Shown piece by piece: positions 17,435-27,153 of a stretch of DNA of 64,000 nt. Made by a program: the position numbers and the translations under genes. The stretch lies in NCBI GenBank assembly GCA_046154665.1, contig JBJXFG010000101.1:33085-97084 (forward strand). Direction: 5' to 3'. The notes under the pieces are model-generated. The model ran no database searches. It was not told the DNA's origin and saw nothing but the letters and a program-made list of their open reading frames with translations. Each line of letters starts with the position of its first letter. The stretch's first letter is position 1. Source of the stretch: JAFLCM01 sp046154665. GTDB taxonomy: Bacteria; Planctomycetota; Phycisphaerae; Phycisphaerales; UBA1924.

Positions 17435-20400
17435 ATGACGACCTTTTCAACCAGCCGACACCCGGGAGCAATCGACGGGCCGGACCCGGCGGACCCGGCG
17501 ATCTTCGCGGCCAACATCTCGGCGCTGGCGCGGCGGAACCCGCGCTTGGCCGAGGCGCTGCTGAGCGTTGACGCGCCAGGAACGGAACGGCTCCGCTTTG
17601 TGGTCACGGAGCAAACGCACGAGGGCGCGGCGGTGTGGAGCGCCGAGTACGACGGGCGTGCCCTGTGCAGCAAGCGCCGGCCGCTGGACGAAGCGAAGAA
17701 ACTCGCCGAGACGCTCGACCCGATGAACGCCGGGTGCGCCGTGGTCCTCGGGTTCGGGCTGGGGCACCACGTGCGGGTGCTGAGCGAGCGGCTGCACGAG
17801 ATCGGCGTGGTGGCGTGCTTCGAGCCTGATCTGGCCCTGCTCCGCGCCGCGTTGGAGCGCATCGACCACTCCGAGTGGCTCGGGCGCGGCACCACCGCGA
17901 TCTTCCACGAGTGCGACAACCAGGGGGCCGTCACCTTCGGCGTGCAGGGATGGGAGGCCCCGCTGGCCATCGGCGTGCAGATTGTTGAGCACGCGCCCAG
18001 TCGCCCGCGATTGGGTGACTCCGGCACGCGCTTCGCCGAGGTCTTCTCGTCGGTCGTCGGCACGGTCCGCACGCACGTTGTCACGACGATGGTGCAGACC
18101 GATGTGACGGCACGCAACGCGCTGATGAACCTCGAGCACTACGCCGGGCGCGCGGGAATTGAGGGCTACCAGGGCGCGGCGCTCGGCCGTCCGGCGCTGG
18201 TGGTCTCCGCCGGGCCGAGTCTGAAGCGATCGATCGAGCACCTCAAGCAGCCCTGGGTGCGCGAGCGGTGCGTGATCATCGCGGTGCAGACGGTACTGAA
18301 ACAGCTGCTCAGCGAGGGCATCCGCCCGCACTTCGTGTGCGCGCTGGACTATCACGAGATTTCTCGGCGCTTCTACGAGGGCCTGACGCCGGGCGATGTC
18401 GAGGGCGTCACCCTCATCGCCGAGCCCAAGGCCAACGCCGCGATCCTCGACGCGTTCCCCGGCGACAAGCGGCTCGCCGCCGACGAGATCCTCGAAGAGA
18501 TCCTCGCGGGGGTGGACGGCGGCCCGGGATTCGCGGGCACGCACGCGCCCATCCGACCCGGTGCCACCGTCGCGCACCTCGCCTACGCGTTCGGGCGCTT
18601 CCTCGGCTGCGATCCGCTCATCCTCGTCGGCCAGGACCTCGCATTCACCGACGGGCAGTACTACAGCGCCGGAGCGGCGATCCACAGCGTCTGGTCGGGT
18701 GAACTCAACGAGTTCAACACCCTCGAGATGATGGAGTGGCAGCGCATCGTCCGCATGCGCGGCAACCTCCACGAGCTCACCGACCACCTGGGCCGAAAGG
18801 TCTACAGCGACGACCAGATGCTCGCCTACCTGCACCAGTTCGAGCGCGACTTCATGCAGGACGAATCACGCGGCCTCACCACCATCGACGCCACCGAGGG
18901 CGGCGTGCGCAAGGCCCACACCTCGGCAATGCCCCTGGCCGACGCGCTGGCGCTGCATGTGCGCCACGCGCGGACGCTCCCAGAATCACTGGAGAACACG
19001 GCCGCGGAGCACCCCGCTTCCCACGATGAAGCCGCCCGGCGCGCGTCGCTGCGGGCGCTCCTCAAGCAACTCCGCACCGACGTGCGGACCATCGCGCGGC
19101 TCAGCCGCGAGACGAGCGACCTGCTCGGCAAGCTCACGAGCAGGCTCGACGACCCCGACCGTGCGAACGCGATCATCCGACAAATCCACGCCCTCCGCGA
19201 CCGCGTCGAATCGCTGCGCCCGGCGTACGGGCTGGTCCACCGCATCAACCAGGCCGGAACGTTCAAGCGCTTCAAGGCCGACCGGCGCATCCGACTCGAA
19301 ATCGCCACCAAGCCGCGGGAAGAACAGCGGCTGCGCGTCGAGCGCGACTCGATGAACGTCGGCTGGATGGCCGACGCCGCCGACACGCTGGAAGACCTGC
19401 TCGGCGCGGCGTCCGAAGCGCTCGAAGGCAAACCCAAGCGCACCCGCGACCCCGGCCCGAAGCATGTAGACGACAACGCGAGCGTGACGATCGACACGAA
19501 GAACACCCGCGCCGTCGGCGCGTACATCATCGCCGATGCGTCGCAAGGACTCGCCCACCTGCGTGCCACGCTGGAGCGGCTCGCGCCGTCGGGCGCGGTG
19601 CGGCGCGTGAGCATCATCACCGAGCACGAAGACGCCGCCCGCGCCGCGGTGGGCGGGCCGGTGTTCGGATTGGACGTCTCGTTCGTGCGGCTGAATCTTG
19701 CCCCGTGGCGGGAACGCCGACGCGCCGTGATGGCGGCCCGCGCGTGGGCCGGCACCTGCTGGCGCGGCGGGATCGCCGGACTGACCGTCTTCGACGAGGT
19801 GTTTGATCCGCGTCTGATCGCCGACGCGATGCGCGCGGAAGGAACCGCCGCACCGAGCGCCGCGCTGGTCTTCGGCCCTGACTGGCGTCACCTCGACGCC
19901 GACCTCACCCGCGCTGTGACCGACCGCCACCGCGAGCACGCGGCGTCGTTCCCACTCGCGTTCACGCAGGCACCGCCGGGGCTGTGCGGCTGCGTGGTCT
20001 CGCGCGACCTCATCGACGAACTCGCCCGCGGCGCGAACGAGGGCTCCCTGCTCGCGACCATCGGCAGCGTGCTGGGCTACCGCCCCCTCAACGCGCGCTC
20101 GGACCCCATCGCGATGCCCTGCTGCGTCGGCGTCGAGGCGGGCGTGCGCGACACGCGGTGGCGCTTCATCCCTGATGAGATCAGCGGCGCGGCAGGGGAA
20201 ATCTTCGCACGGCAACAGCTCGATGACCAACGCGCCGCGAGCCTCTGCCTCGCGGCTCGATGCGCGATGGAGTCGACCGATCGCGCCGTGTGCGAGGCCG
20301 AGTTGATCATCGGTGAGGCGGGCAAGCACGTCCCGTTCGAAGCGCTCGAGCACCGCCTGCGCCGCTGGGCGGAGCACGGACCCGCCCTCACGCTGCGCGG

Positions 20401-20917
20401 CAGCAGCCACGCGGACGCGGCGGCTCACCCCGAACTCCCGCGTCTGCTCGCGTCGGCCCGAACCATGGGCTTCCGCGCGGTCCACGTCCGCACAAGCCTC
20501 GAATTCGACGCCGAGAACGCGGCGTTCGAGCGCGCACTCGCGGCGCTTGGCGAATCCGCCGACGTCGTGAGCGTGAACTTCGTCGCCGCAGACGCCGAGA
20601 CCTATCTCGCGCTAACCTGGCGCGACCGGCACGCGCTGGTGATGGAACGGGCCGACCAACTGTTGCGGCTGCGTCGCAACCTCGGCGGGCTGCCGTTCCC
20701 GTGGATCGTGCCGCGCATCACACGGTGCGACGCGGTGTACGAGCAGATCGAAGGGTTCTTCGACAAATCGCTGCTGGTGGCGGGCTGGGCGGTCATCGAC
20801 CCGCTCGAAGCCGCCCGCCTCGGAGAGCGCATCGAGCCGCTGCCGCTGCCGGACAACGTCCGACGCCACGCGGCGTTCACAAAGGTCGTCATCGATGCCG
20901 ACGGCACGGAGCGCTAG
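17435..20917 (+). CDS. Maf-type flagellin glycosyltransferase fused to a radical-SAM-derived C-terminal half
   Basis: The predicted protein is 1160 residues, nearly twice a usual Maf protein. Residues 1 to about 650 resemble motility-associated factor proteins with the DUF115 fold (ALVVSAGPSLKRSIEHLK, HFVCALDYHE, DPLILVGQDLAFTDG). Maf proteins transfer nonulosonic acids to flagellin in the cytoplasm. From about residue 690 the protein resembles a nucleotidyltransferase plus radical-SAM/SPASM arrangement: QAPPGLCGCVVSRDLIDEL, HPELPRLLASARTMGF, DVVSVNFVAADAETYLALTW, then a SPASM-like WIVPRITRCDAVYEQ. It lacks the CxxxCxxC cluster motif, so it is probably not an active radical enzyme. The ATG at 17435 has CGGAGGA upstream; an in-frame ATG at 17345 is the alternative. 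The stop is four bases before the NeuA-NeuB gene. Confidence 0.75.
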   Translation: MTTFSTSRHPGAIDGPDPADPAIFAANISALARRNPRLAEALLSVDAPGTERLRFVVTEQTHEGAAVWSAEYDGRALCSKRRPLDEAKKLAETLDPMNAGCAVVLGFGLGHHVRVLSERLHEIGVVACFEPDLALLRAALERIDHSEWLGRGTTAIFHECDNQGAVTFGVQGWEAPLAIGVQIVEHAPSRPRLGDSGTRFAEVFSSVVGTVRTHVVTTMVQTDVTARNALMNLEHYAGRAGIEGYQGAALGRPALVVSAGPSLKRSIEHLKQPWVRERCVIIAVQTVLKQLLSEGIRPHFVCALDYHEISRRFYEGLTPGDVEGVTLIAEPKANAAILDAFPGDKRLAADEILEEILAGVDGGPGFAGTHAPIRPGATVAHLAYAFGRFLGCDPLILVGQDLAFTDGQYYSAGAAIHSVWSGELNEFNTLEMMEWQRIVRMRGNLHELTDHLGRKVYSDDQMLAYLHQFERDFMQDESRGLTTIDATEGGVRKAHTSAMPLADALALHVRHARTLPESLENTAAEHPASHDEAARRASLRALLKQLRTDVRTIARLSRETSDLLGKLTSRLDDPDRANAIIRQIHALRDRVESLRPAYGLVHRINQAGTFKRFKADRRIRLEIATKPREEQRLRVERDSMNVGWMADAADTLEDLLGAASEALEGKPKRTRDPGPKHVDDNASVTIDTKNTRAVGAYIIADASQGLAHLRATLERLAPSGAVRRVSIITEHEDAARAAVGGPVFGLDVSFVRLNLAPWRERRRAVMAARAWAGTCWRGGIAGLTVFDEVFDPRLIADAMRAEGTAAPSAALVFGPDWRHLDADLTRAVTDRHREHAASFPLAFTQAPPGLCGCVVSRDLIDELARGANEGSLLATIGSVLGYRPLNARSDPIAMPCCVGVEAGVRDTRWRFIPDEISGAAGEIFARQQLDDQRAASLCLAARCAMESTDRAVCEAELIIGEAGKHVPFEALEHRLRRWAEHGPALTLRGSSHADAAAHPELPRLLASARTMGFRAVHVRTSLEFDAENAAFERALAALGESADVVSVNFVAADAETYLALTWRDRHALVMERADQLLRLRRNLGGLPFPWIVPRITRCDAVYEQIEGFFDKSLLVAGWAVIDPLEAARLGERIEPLPLPDNVRRHAAFTKVVIDADGTER

Positions 20918-20920
20918 ACG

Positions 20921-22717
20921 ATGCGAACCCTGGCGATCATCCTCGGCCGCGCGGGCAGCAAGGGCGTGCCGGGAAAGAACGCGCGATTGATTGGCGGCAG
21001 GCCCTGCATCGCCTGGACCATCGATGCAGCCCTCGCGGCACGCGGCGCGGGCGCGGTCTCGCACGTAGCAGTGAGCACCGACAGCGACGAACTCGCAGCG
21101 ATCGCCCGCGGCATGGGCGTCGACGTCATCGACCGACCGATCGCGCTGGCGAACGACACCGCGCGCATCGACGACGCCGCACGCCACGCGCTCGAGGAAG
21201 TCGAGAGGCGCGACGGCCGCTTCGATGCGGTGGTGATCCTCTACGCCAACGTGCCGGTGCGCCCGCCCGGCCTCATCGAACGCGCCGTCGCACGCCTCGG
21301 AGAGTCCGGTGCCGACAGCGTGCAGTCGTACGCACCCGTGGGCAAGCATCACCCGTGGTGGACTGCCGTGGTCGACACCGATTCCGGCAAGGTCCGCCCG
21401 TGGCAGGGCGAGGTGCTGAACAACGGCGTGTTCCGGCGCCAGGACCTGCCGCCCGCGCACATGCCCGACGGCGGCGTGCTCGCCGTGACGCGCGCGGCGT
21501 TGCGGCTCGAACTCGCCGGCGCAGGCGACGGCCCGCACGCGTTCTTCGGGCGCGATCGGCGCGGCATCATGAACCCCGAGGGCGCGGTGATCGATGTCGA
21601 CAGCGCGGCCGATCTCGTCGCCGCTGAAGCCGCTCTCAGCGTCGCGAGAGCAACGCCGCAGAAGCCCGCGGGCTTCCGCATCGCCGGGCGCGAGATCGGC
21701 GACAACCAGCCCGTCTACATCATCGCGGAGATCGGCGTGAACCACGACGGCGACGCCGCCCGCGCCCGCGAACTGGTCGACGCCGCCGCCAGGGCCGGTG
21801 CCGATGCCGTCAAGTTCCAGTTCTTCCGTGCCGACCTCTTGATGAGCGCTTCGGCGAAGCTCGCGGCGTACCAGAAATCCGCGGGCGAGACCGACGCTCT
21901 CTCGATGCTGCGCCGACTCGAACTCGGCATCGATGACCTTGCCGCCGCCGGCGCGCGAGCCCACGAACTCGGGCTCCGCGCGATCGTGACGGTGTTCAGC
22001 GAGCCGCTGGTCCGCGAGGCCGAGTGCTTTGCGTGGAACGCGTACAAGACGGCGTCGCCCGATCTGGTGAACACCCCGCTGCTCGCCGCGCTCCGCGCCA
22101 CCAACAGGCCGATGATCATCAGCACCGGCGCGGCGACCATGGCGGAAGTACGTGGAACGCTTGCGTGGCTCAGTGTTCACGGCGATGGCCAGGTGGCCTT
22201 GCTGCAGTGCGTCAGCAGCTACCCGTGCCCCGACGAGCACGCCGCGCTCTCGGGCATCGGTGCACTGCGAGCCGTCCACGCTGGCCCCGTCGGCTACAGC
22301 GACCATACTTCTTCGCTCGATACCGGCGCTCTCGCTGTGGCGGCGGGCGCGAGCATCCTCGAAAAGCACCTCACCTGGTCGAACCGGGCCACGGGCCCGG
22401 ACCACGCGGCATCGCTCGAACCGCTTGCGTTCGCCGAGTATGTCCGGGCCGCGCGGCGCGCTCACACAATGCTCGGGTCCGCGGGGCCGCGAGGAAAGCA
22501 ACTGCTCGAAGTCGAGCACGAGGTGCGCCGCGTCTCAAGGCAATCGCTGACGACCGCGCGGGCCCTGCGCCGCGGCGAAGCGTTCTCTCCCGAGAACCTT
22601 TGCTGCAAGCGGCCCGGCGACGGCGTGCCCGCGGCCGAGATGAGCCGCATCGTTGGTCGCCGCGCCGCACGCGATCTCGACGCCGACACGACGCTGCGCG
22701 CGGAGGACATCTCGTGA
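20921..22717 (+). CDS. Fused CMP-nonulosonate cytidylyltransferase (NeuA-like) and nonulosonate synthase (NeuB-like)
   Basis: The predicted protein is 598 residues. Residues 1 to about 240 form an acylneuraminate cytidylyltransferase: IILGRAGSKGVPGKNARLIG (CTP-binding loop), ILYANVPVRPPGLIERAV and DVDSAADL near its end. Residues about 250-530 form a NeuB-type TIM barrel: IAEIGVNHDGD, DAVKFQFFRADLL, ISTGAATMAEV, LLQCVSSYPCPDEHAAL, VGYSDHT and ILEKHLTWSN. An antifreeze-like SAF domain ends the protein (SLTTARALRRGEAFSPENL). It should condense a hexosamine with phosphoenolpyruvate and activate the product with CTP. These steps are normally separate proteins. Neu5Ac, legionaminic or pseudaminic type cannot be decided. 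It overlaps neuC by four bases (GTGA). Confidence 0.88.
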   Translation: MRTLAIILGRAGSKGVPGKNARLIGGRPCIAWTIDAALAARGAGAVSHVAVSTDSDELAAIARGMGVDVIDRPIALANDTARIDDAARHALEEVERRDGRFDAVVILYANVPVRPPGLIERAVARLGESGADSVQSYAPVGKHHPWWTAVVDTDSGKVRPWQGEVLNNGVFRRQDLPPAHMPDGGVLAVTRAALRLELAGAGDGPHAFFGRDRRGIMNPEGAVIDVDSAADLVAAEAALSVARATPQKPAGFRIAGREIGDNQPVYIIAEIGVNHDGDAARARELVDAAARAGADAVKFQFFRADLLMSASAKLAAYQKSAGETDALSMLRRLELGIDDLAAAGARAHELGLRAIVTVFSEPLVREAECFAWNAYKTASPDLVNTPLLAALRATNRPMIISTGAATMAEVRGTLAWLSVHGDGQVALLQCVSSYPCPDEHAALSGIGALRAVHAGPVGYSDHTSSLDTGALAVAAGASILEKHLTWSNRATGPDHAASLEPLAFAEYVRAARRAHTMLGSAGPRGKQLLEVEHEVRRVSRQSLTTARALRRGEAFSPENLCCKRPGDGVPAAEMSRIVGRRAARDLDADTTLRAEDIS

Positions 22718-23919
22718 CAGGCGCACCGGCGTCTCACGAGACTCCCCGTGCGCCCGAGCCCGACGGCCGCCGCGTGGTCGCCGTGGTCACCGGCACGCGC
22801 GCCGAGTTCGGGCTGCTGCAACCGGTGATGCAGGCGATCGAGGCGCACCCGTCGCTGCGGCTGAGCGTGGTGGTGACGGGCACGCACTTTCTGCCACCGG
22901 CCGAGACATGGCGCGAGGTCGAGGCCGCGTGGCCAAGCCGCATCGGAGCGGAAGTGCCGATGCAGCAGAGCGGGCACCTCGGGCGGTTCCACGATTCCAT
23001 CGCGCTGGGCCACGGCACGCTGGGCTTGGCCCACGCGTTCGAATCGATCCGGCCCGATTGGGTGGTGGTGCTCGGCGATCGCATCGAGGCCCTCGCCGCC
23101 GCCAGCGCCGCCGCTGTCGCGGGCGTGGCCCTAGCCCACATGCACGGCGGCGACCGCGCCGAGGGCGTGGCCGATGACGCGATCCGGCACGCCGTCAGCA
23201 AGCTCGCGCATGTTCACCTCGCGGCCAGCCGCGCGTCCGCAGAGCGCCTCGTGCGCATGGGCGAAGCGCCCGAGCGCGTGCATGTGGTCGGCTCGCCAGC
23301 GATCGACGGCCTGGCCCACGTGCCGGCGCTCGACGATGCCTCGTGGCGCGAACTCGGCGCACCGACCGCCCTGCTGCTGCTGCACCCGGTGGGCGATTCA
23401 GCGCCGGTCGAGCGCCGCCGCGCGGAGCGGGTCGCCGAGGCGCTGGGGGGCGAGCGCGTGCTGTGGCTGCACCCCAACCACGATCCCGGACGCGACGGCG
23501 TGATGGCGGCGCTGACCGACGCCGCCCACCGCCACGGCTGGGCCTCGGCGGCCCACCTGCCGCGCGAGCGGTTCGTCGGCGCGCTCAAGCGCCTCGCGGC
23601 GAGCGGCGGCGTGATGGTCGGCAACTCATCGGCGGGGCTCATCGAGGCCGTGGCGCTGGGCGTGCCGGTTGTCGACATCGGCGAGCGCCAGTCCGGGCGC
23701 GAGCGGCCGGCACCGCCCGCCGTGGTTCATGTCGATGATCCAGTGAGCGACGCCGTGCGCAGCGCGATCGCGTCGGCCCGAGGCCCGCGTGCGAGCGCCA
23801 CGGTCGATCCGCGAGAACATCCCTATGGCGACGGTAATGCCGGTGAACGCACTGCGGCTCTGCTCGCCCGCATCGATCCCGCCGAGCGCGGGCTGATCCG
23901 CAAACGCAACGCGTACTGA
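22714..23919 (+). CDS. neuC: NeuC-like hydrolysing UDP-sugar 2-epimerase
   Basis: The predicted protein is 401 residues. The NeuC/WecB fold is shown by VAVVTGTRAEFGLLQPVMQA, VVVLGDRIEALAAA, HMHGGDRAEGVADDAIRHAV, HVVGSPAIDG and MVGNSSAGLIEAVALGVPVV. This enzyme releases a 2-epimerised N-acetylhexosamine such as ManNAc from its nucleotide sugar, the precursor for the NeuB step. The GTG at 22714 overlaps the upstream stop codon and has GGAGG eight bases before it, which strongly suggests translational coupling. Together with the two upstream genes it supplies and transfers a nonulosonic acid, most likely to the flagellin encoded at 31299. Confidence 0.85.
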   Translation: MTGAPASHETPRAPEPDGRRVVAVVTGTRAEFGLLQPVMQAIEAHPSLRLSVVVTGTHFLPPAETWREVEAAWPSRIGAEVPMQQSGHLGRFHDSIALGHGTLGLAHAFESIRPDWVVVLGDRIEALAAASAAAVAGVALAHMHGGDRAEGVADDAIRHAVSKLAHVHLAASRASAERLVRMGEAPERVHVVGSPAIDGLAHVPALDDASWRELGAPTALLLLHPVGDSAPVERRRAERVAEALGGERVLWLHPNHDPGRDGVMAALTDAAHRHGWASAAHLPRERFVGALKRLAASGGVMVGNSSAGLIEAVALGVPVVDIGERQSGRERPAPPAVVHVDDPVSDAVRSAIASARGPRASATVDPREHPYGDGNAGERTAALLARIDPAERGLIRKRNAY

Positions 23920-23978
23920 CGTCGCGGGCATGGTGCACCCCGCGTACCACATCTGGGACCGGCGGGATACCCGTTCGC

Positions 23979-25226
23979 TCACCCCAGATCGCGCGATAGC
24001 TCATCTGCGAACGCCGCGCGCTCGGGTACCAGCCCCGCTGCCTTCGCCTCGGCGATCAGCGTCTTGGCTCGCACGGGGTCGTTGAGATACCGCGCGTTGA
24101 TCGCCGCCAGCATCAGCCGCGTCTCGCTTGCTTCGCGGTCCGATGGATACCTCTTCAGGAACAACTCAAACGCCTGTGCCGCCAGAGCGTGCCTGCCGGC
24201 GCGATAGAACTGCGACGCCAGTTCCGACTGCGCCGCCCGCGGCATCACCGAGCCCGGCGCGGCCTCGAGCAACTGCGCGTAGCGATCGGCCGCCTCGGCA
24301 CCCTGACCCGACGACAGCAACTTGACGATCTCGCCGCGCTTCTCCGCCAGCTGACGAGCCTGTTCTTCGTCGGCGTGGGCGCGCGACGCTTTCGCCGCCG
24401 GGCCTGATTTCGCCGCGTCGGCGAGCCACGGCGAGTTCTTCCCGCTCGCGAGTTCCTTGAAAACCCGGCGCCGATGGGCCTGCTTGCCCATGCTGAAGAG
24501 GTCATACGTCTCGCGCGGCAGCACCTTGATCGCCAGCAGAGCGAACGCGACCGCGGCACCGAACACATACCCGCCCAGGTGCGCTTCAAATGCAACGCCC
24601 GCTCCGCCGGTACCGGTCCAAGCGCTCGACCACAGGTCCTTCACGATCGCCGCGACAATCATCAGCCACGCCGGCAGGTGGTAGATGCCGATGACGAAGA
24701 AGAAGAACAGCACGCGGATCGAAGCGAGCGGGAACAGCACAAGGTATGCGCCGGTCACGCACGCAATGGAGCCGCTGGCACCGATGACGCCGGGAACACC
24801 GGTGACGACGACTCCGTCGACCTCGGTGAGCACCTCGCCGACGAACACGCGGTGCACCATGCCCGCGGACGCGCCGCCGATGAGATAGAACGCGAGGAAC
24901 CCCCAGCGCCGCAGGCGATCCTCGACGGCGGGCCCAAACACAAACAGGAACAGCATGTTGCCCAACAGGTGCATCAGCCCGCCGTGGAGAAACTGGTAGG
25001 TGAAAAACTCCCACCAGCGGACGGCGGAAACGGTGGACGCCTCAGGCCCGACGGCCCGATGACCACCCTCGAGAACGCCGAAATCCATCAGCCACTGCGC
25101 GGCCTCGGGGTTCGAGCGGGTAAGCAGCACGCGGGCGAGGTGGACGCCGATGCACACGGCCATCAGCCCGTACGTCACCAGCGTCGGGCGAGCCAGAGGA
25201 CGGTCTGTTGAGAGAGGGATGATCAC
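23979..25226 (-). CDS. Rhomboid-family intramembrane serine protease with helical repeat tail
   Basis: The predicted protein is 415 residues. Residues 1 to about 240 are a six-helix rhomboid core. It includes FLHGGLMHLLGNMLFLFVFG (the HxxxN region), the catalytic Ser in GASGSIACVTGAY near residue 147 and the catalytic His in AHLGGYVFG near 215. A cytoplasmic tail of about 170 residues follows, beginning with a charged linker and continuing as TPR-like helices (AADRYAQLLEAAP, AAQAFELFLKRYPSD). The GTG at 25226 (VIIPLSTDRPLARPT) is chosen; the longer frame overlaps a repeat region. It converges on neuC. Confidence 0.85.
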   Translation of the reverse strand: MIIPLSTDRPLARPTLVTYGLMAVCIGVHLARVLLTRSNPEAAQWLMDFGVLEGGHRAVGPEASTVSAVRWWEFFTYQFLHGGLMHLLGNMLFLFVFGPAVEDRLRRWGFLAFYLIGGASAGMVHRVFVGEVLTEVDGVVVTGVPGVIGASGSIACVTGAYLVLFPLASIRVLFFFFVIGIYHLPAWLMIVAAIVKDLWSSAWTGTGGAGVAFEAHLGGYVFGAAVAFALLAIKVLPRETYDLFSMGKQAHRRRVFKELASGKNSPWLADAAKSGPAAKASRAHADEEQARQLAEKRGEIVKLLSSGQGAEAADRYAQLLEAAPGSVMPRAAQSELASQFYRAGRHALAAQAFELFLKRYPSDREASETRLMLAAINARYLNDPVRAKTLIAEAKAAGLVPERAAFADELSRDLG

Positions 25227-25280
25227 GCGGGGGATTGACGGCGGTGAGGTGAGGCGCGGGGCGGGACAGGGTTGAACCAA

Positions 25281-25304
25281 GGCAGGCTGGAAGCCTGCCC
25301 CACC
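25281..25304. repeat. Solo GGCAGGCTGGAAGCCTGCC hairpin repeat
   Basis: GGCAGGCT and AGCCTGCC pair around a 3-base loop, followed by CCACC. It is a single copy of the unit forming the outer arms at 10030-10188. It sits between the divergent rhomboid and nuclease-fold genes. Confidence 0.65.
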
Positions 25305-25433
25305 GGCTTAATCTGTTCCGCGGTGGCGGCGATGTGATCGTACCGGCTCGGACGGCACAAGCCATAGACTTCGGGCCATCCGGTCGCCGCTCAAATCAAG
25401 AGTGCGGCGCCACCCGGAACAAGGAGAAGCCCA

Positions 25434-27014
25434 ATGAGCATCGTCGATCATGTGCGGGGTTGGGTCCGTCGGTATCGCCCGGCTCGCGCGGCGGCGCCAG
25501 CCCTCGCGCTGGCGTGTGCCGCGCCCGCGTGCCTCGCCCAGCCGGCGGTCGACGGCCTGCTCGACGACTGGGCGACAACCCCGATCTTCGTGAACGACCC
25601 CGTCGGCGACGGTGCCGCGCCCTTCGACCTGCGCGCGATCCGAGTCCAATCCGCCGGCACGCGCCTCTTCGTGCAGTTCGATATCGGCTCGACCGTCAAC
25701 CTGCCCTCAGGACCGGCGACCGACCCCACGCTCCGCCTCATCATCGCGCGGGGCAACCGCACGCTCACCATCAACTTCCGCTCACGCACGGCGTCATACT
25801 TCAACGGGTCGACGACCAGCCCCGTCACCTGGACCGCGCTCAACTTCTCCGCGGCGCCGACGGTCGCCACCAGCCGATTCGAACTCGAGGTCGACACGGC
25901 CCTCATGGGCGCGGCCCTCGGCGACACGCTGCAACTGAACTTCAGCGGCGCCGATGCGCTCGCGGCATCAACCCCCTTCACGTTGACGAATCCCGCCCAG
26001 ACACCCGAACGCCGAAGCCCGGACCGGTCGCCGTGCGCGAATCTGCGCGTCGTCAGCCTGAACACCTTCGTGAGCGGCTTCGCGGCCCCGGCACGCCGTG
26101 CCCAGTTCGTCCGACTCATCGACGCCGTCAACGCCGATGTCTACTGCTTCCAGGAGGAATACGACGGCACGCTGGCACAGGCCCAATCGATCATCAACGA
26201 AGCCGACGCGCTCGACAACGGCGTGCCGTGGAACGTGCTCAAGGCGGGCGAGCTCGTCATCGCCTCGCCGCACGCGCTTATCCCCGTCAACCTCGGCACC
26301 CCCGCGTACCAGGGTGCCGTGGTGGTGCGGCCCGGCGGCCACGCGACGTTCGTGCTCAACAACCACATGAAGTGCTGCGGCCACATCGGTTCGACCGAGG
26401 ACGCGACGCGCATCTCGCAAACTCAGACCGCTATCGCCGCCTTCAACGCGTTCCGCGCCGGCACACTCTCGCCCGAGCTGGCCCCCTACGCCGACGCGCC
26501 GGCGATCGTCATCGGCGATTGGAACCACGTCGGCAGCAGCACGCCGATGGACCTCTGGCTCGCGTCGCCCGGCCCGGAACTGACGCAGGCGACGGTGCGC
26601 CACCTCATCGGCCGCGAGACATGGACTTGGGCCGCCCCGTCTGGCACGGGGTTCTGGCCCGGATTGCTCGACGTTGTGGCGTTCGACGCCTATCGAAGCG
26701 CGGCTGCCCGATCGTTCGTTCTTGACAGCGCCGAGCTCAACGCCGACGAGCTCGCCGCGCTGGGGCTTCAGGCCGGCGACAGCGCCGCCAGCGATCACCG
26801 CATGCTCGTCGTTGACCTCGCCGACGGGCCATCCGCAGATCTGAACGGCGACTCAGGCGTGAACACCGCCGACCTGACCTATCTCCTCTCCCGCTTCAGC
26901 CGCGCCGCGTCGTCCGCCCCGGACGTGCGCCGCTGCGACTTCAACCGCGACGGCACCGTCAACACCCCCGACCTGACCTACTTCCTCGCTCGATTCGGCG
27001 TGACGTGCAACTGA
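25434..27014 (+). CDS. Secreted endonuclease/exonuclease/phosphatase-fold protein with dockerin-like tail
   Basis: The predicted protein is 526 residues. A signal peptide ends near APACLAQP. Residues about 37-185 form a beta-rich domain of the carbohydrate-binding or DOMON-like type. The catalytic domain follows, with NLRVVSLNTF, the metal-binding Glu in VYCFQEEYD, IVIGDWNHVG (the GDxN motif) and ASDHRMLVVDL (the SDH motif), all expected of the DNase I/phosphodiesterase superfamily. The C terminus has two dockerin-like repeats (DLNGDSGVNTADL and DFNRDGTVNTPDL) and ends GVTCN. It probably cleaves phosphodiesters (nucleic acid or lipid) outside the cytoplasm. The ATG follows CAAGGAGAAGCCC. Confidence 0.85.
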   Translation: MSIVDHVRGWVRRYRPARAAAPALALACAAPACLAQPAVDGLLDDWATTPIFVNDPVGDGAAPFDLRAIRVQSAGTRLFVQFDIGSTVNLPSGPATDPTLRLIIARGNRTLTINFRSRTASYFNGSTTSPVTWTALNFSAAPTVATSRFELEVDTALMGAALGDTLQLNFSGADALAASTPFTLTNPAQTPERRSPDRSPCANLRVVSLNTFVSGFAAPARRAQFVRLIDAVNADVYCFQEEYDGTLAQAQSIINEADALDNGVPWNVLKAGELVIASPHALIPVNLGTPAYQGAVVVRPGGHATFVLNNHMKCCGHIGSTEDATRISQTQTAIAAFNAFRAGTLSPELAPYADAPAIVIGDWNHVGSSTPMDLWLASPGPELTQATVRHLIGRETWTWAAPSGTGFWPGLLDVVAFDAYRSAAARSFVLDSAELNADELAALGLQAGDSAASDHRMLVVDLADGPSADLNGDSGVNTADLTYLLSRFSRAASSAPDVRRCDFNRDGTVNTPDLTYFLARFGVTCN

Positions 27015-27153
27015 TCCGGCCCATCGCCCGTCCTCGCGCCCAAAGCCGCCGTCACCGAGCCGCTCCGGTCGAAGTGACGGAAGAGGCTGCGCCCGGGACA
27101 ACGAAGTGACCGCTTGACTCCCGACCTTGCGAATCCACGATCGTCGCGCCGCT

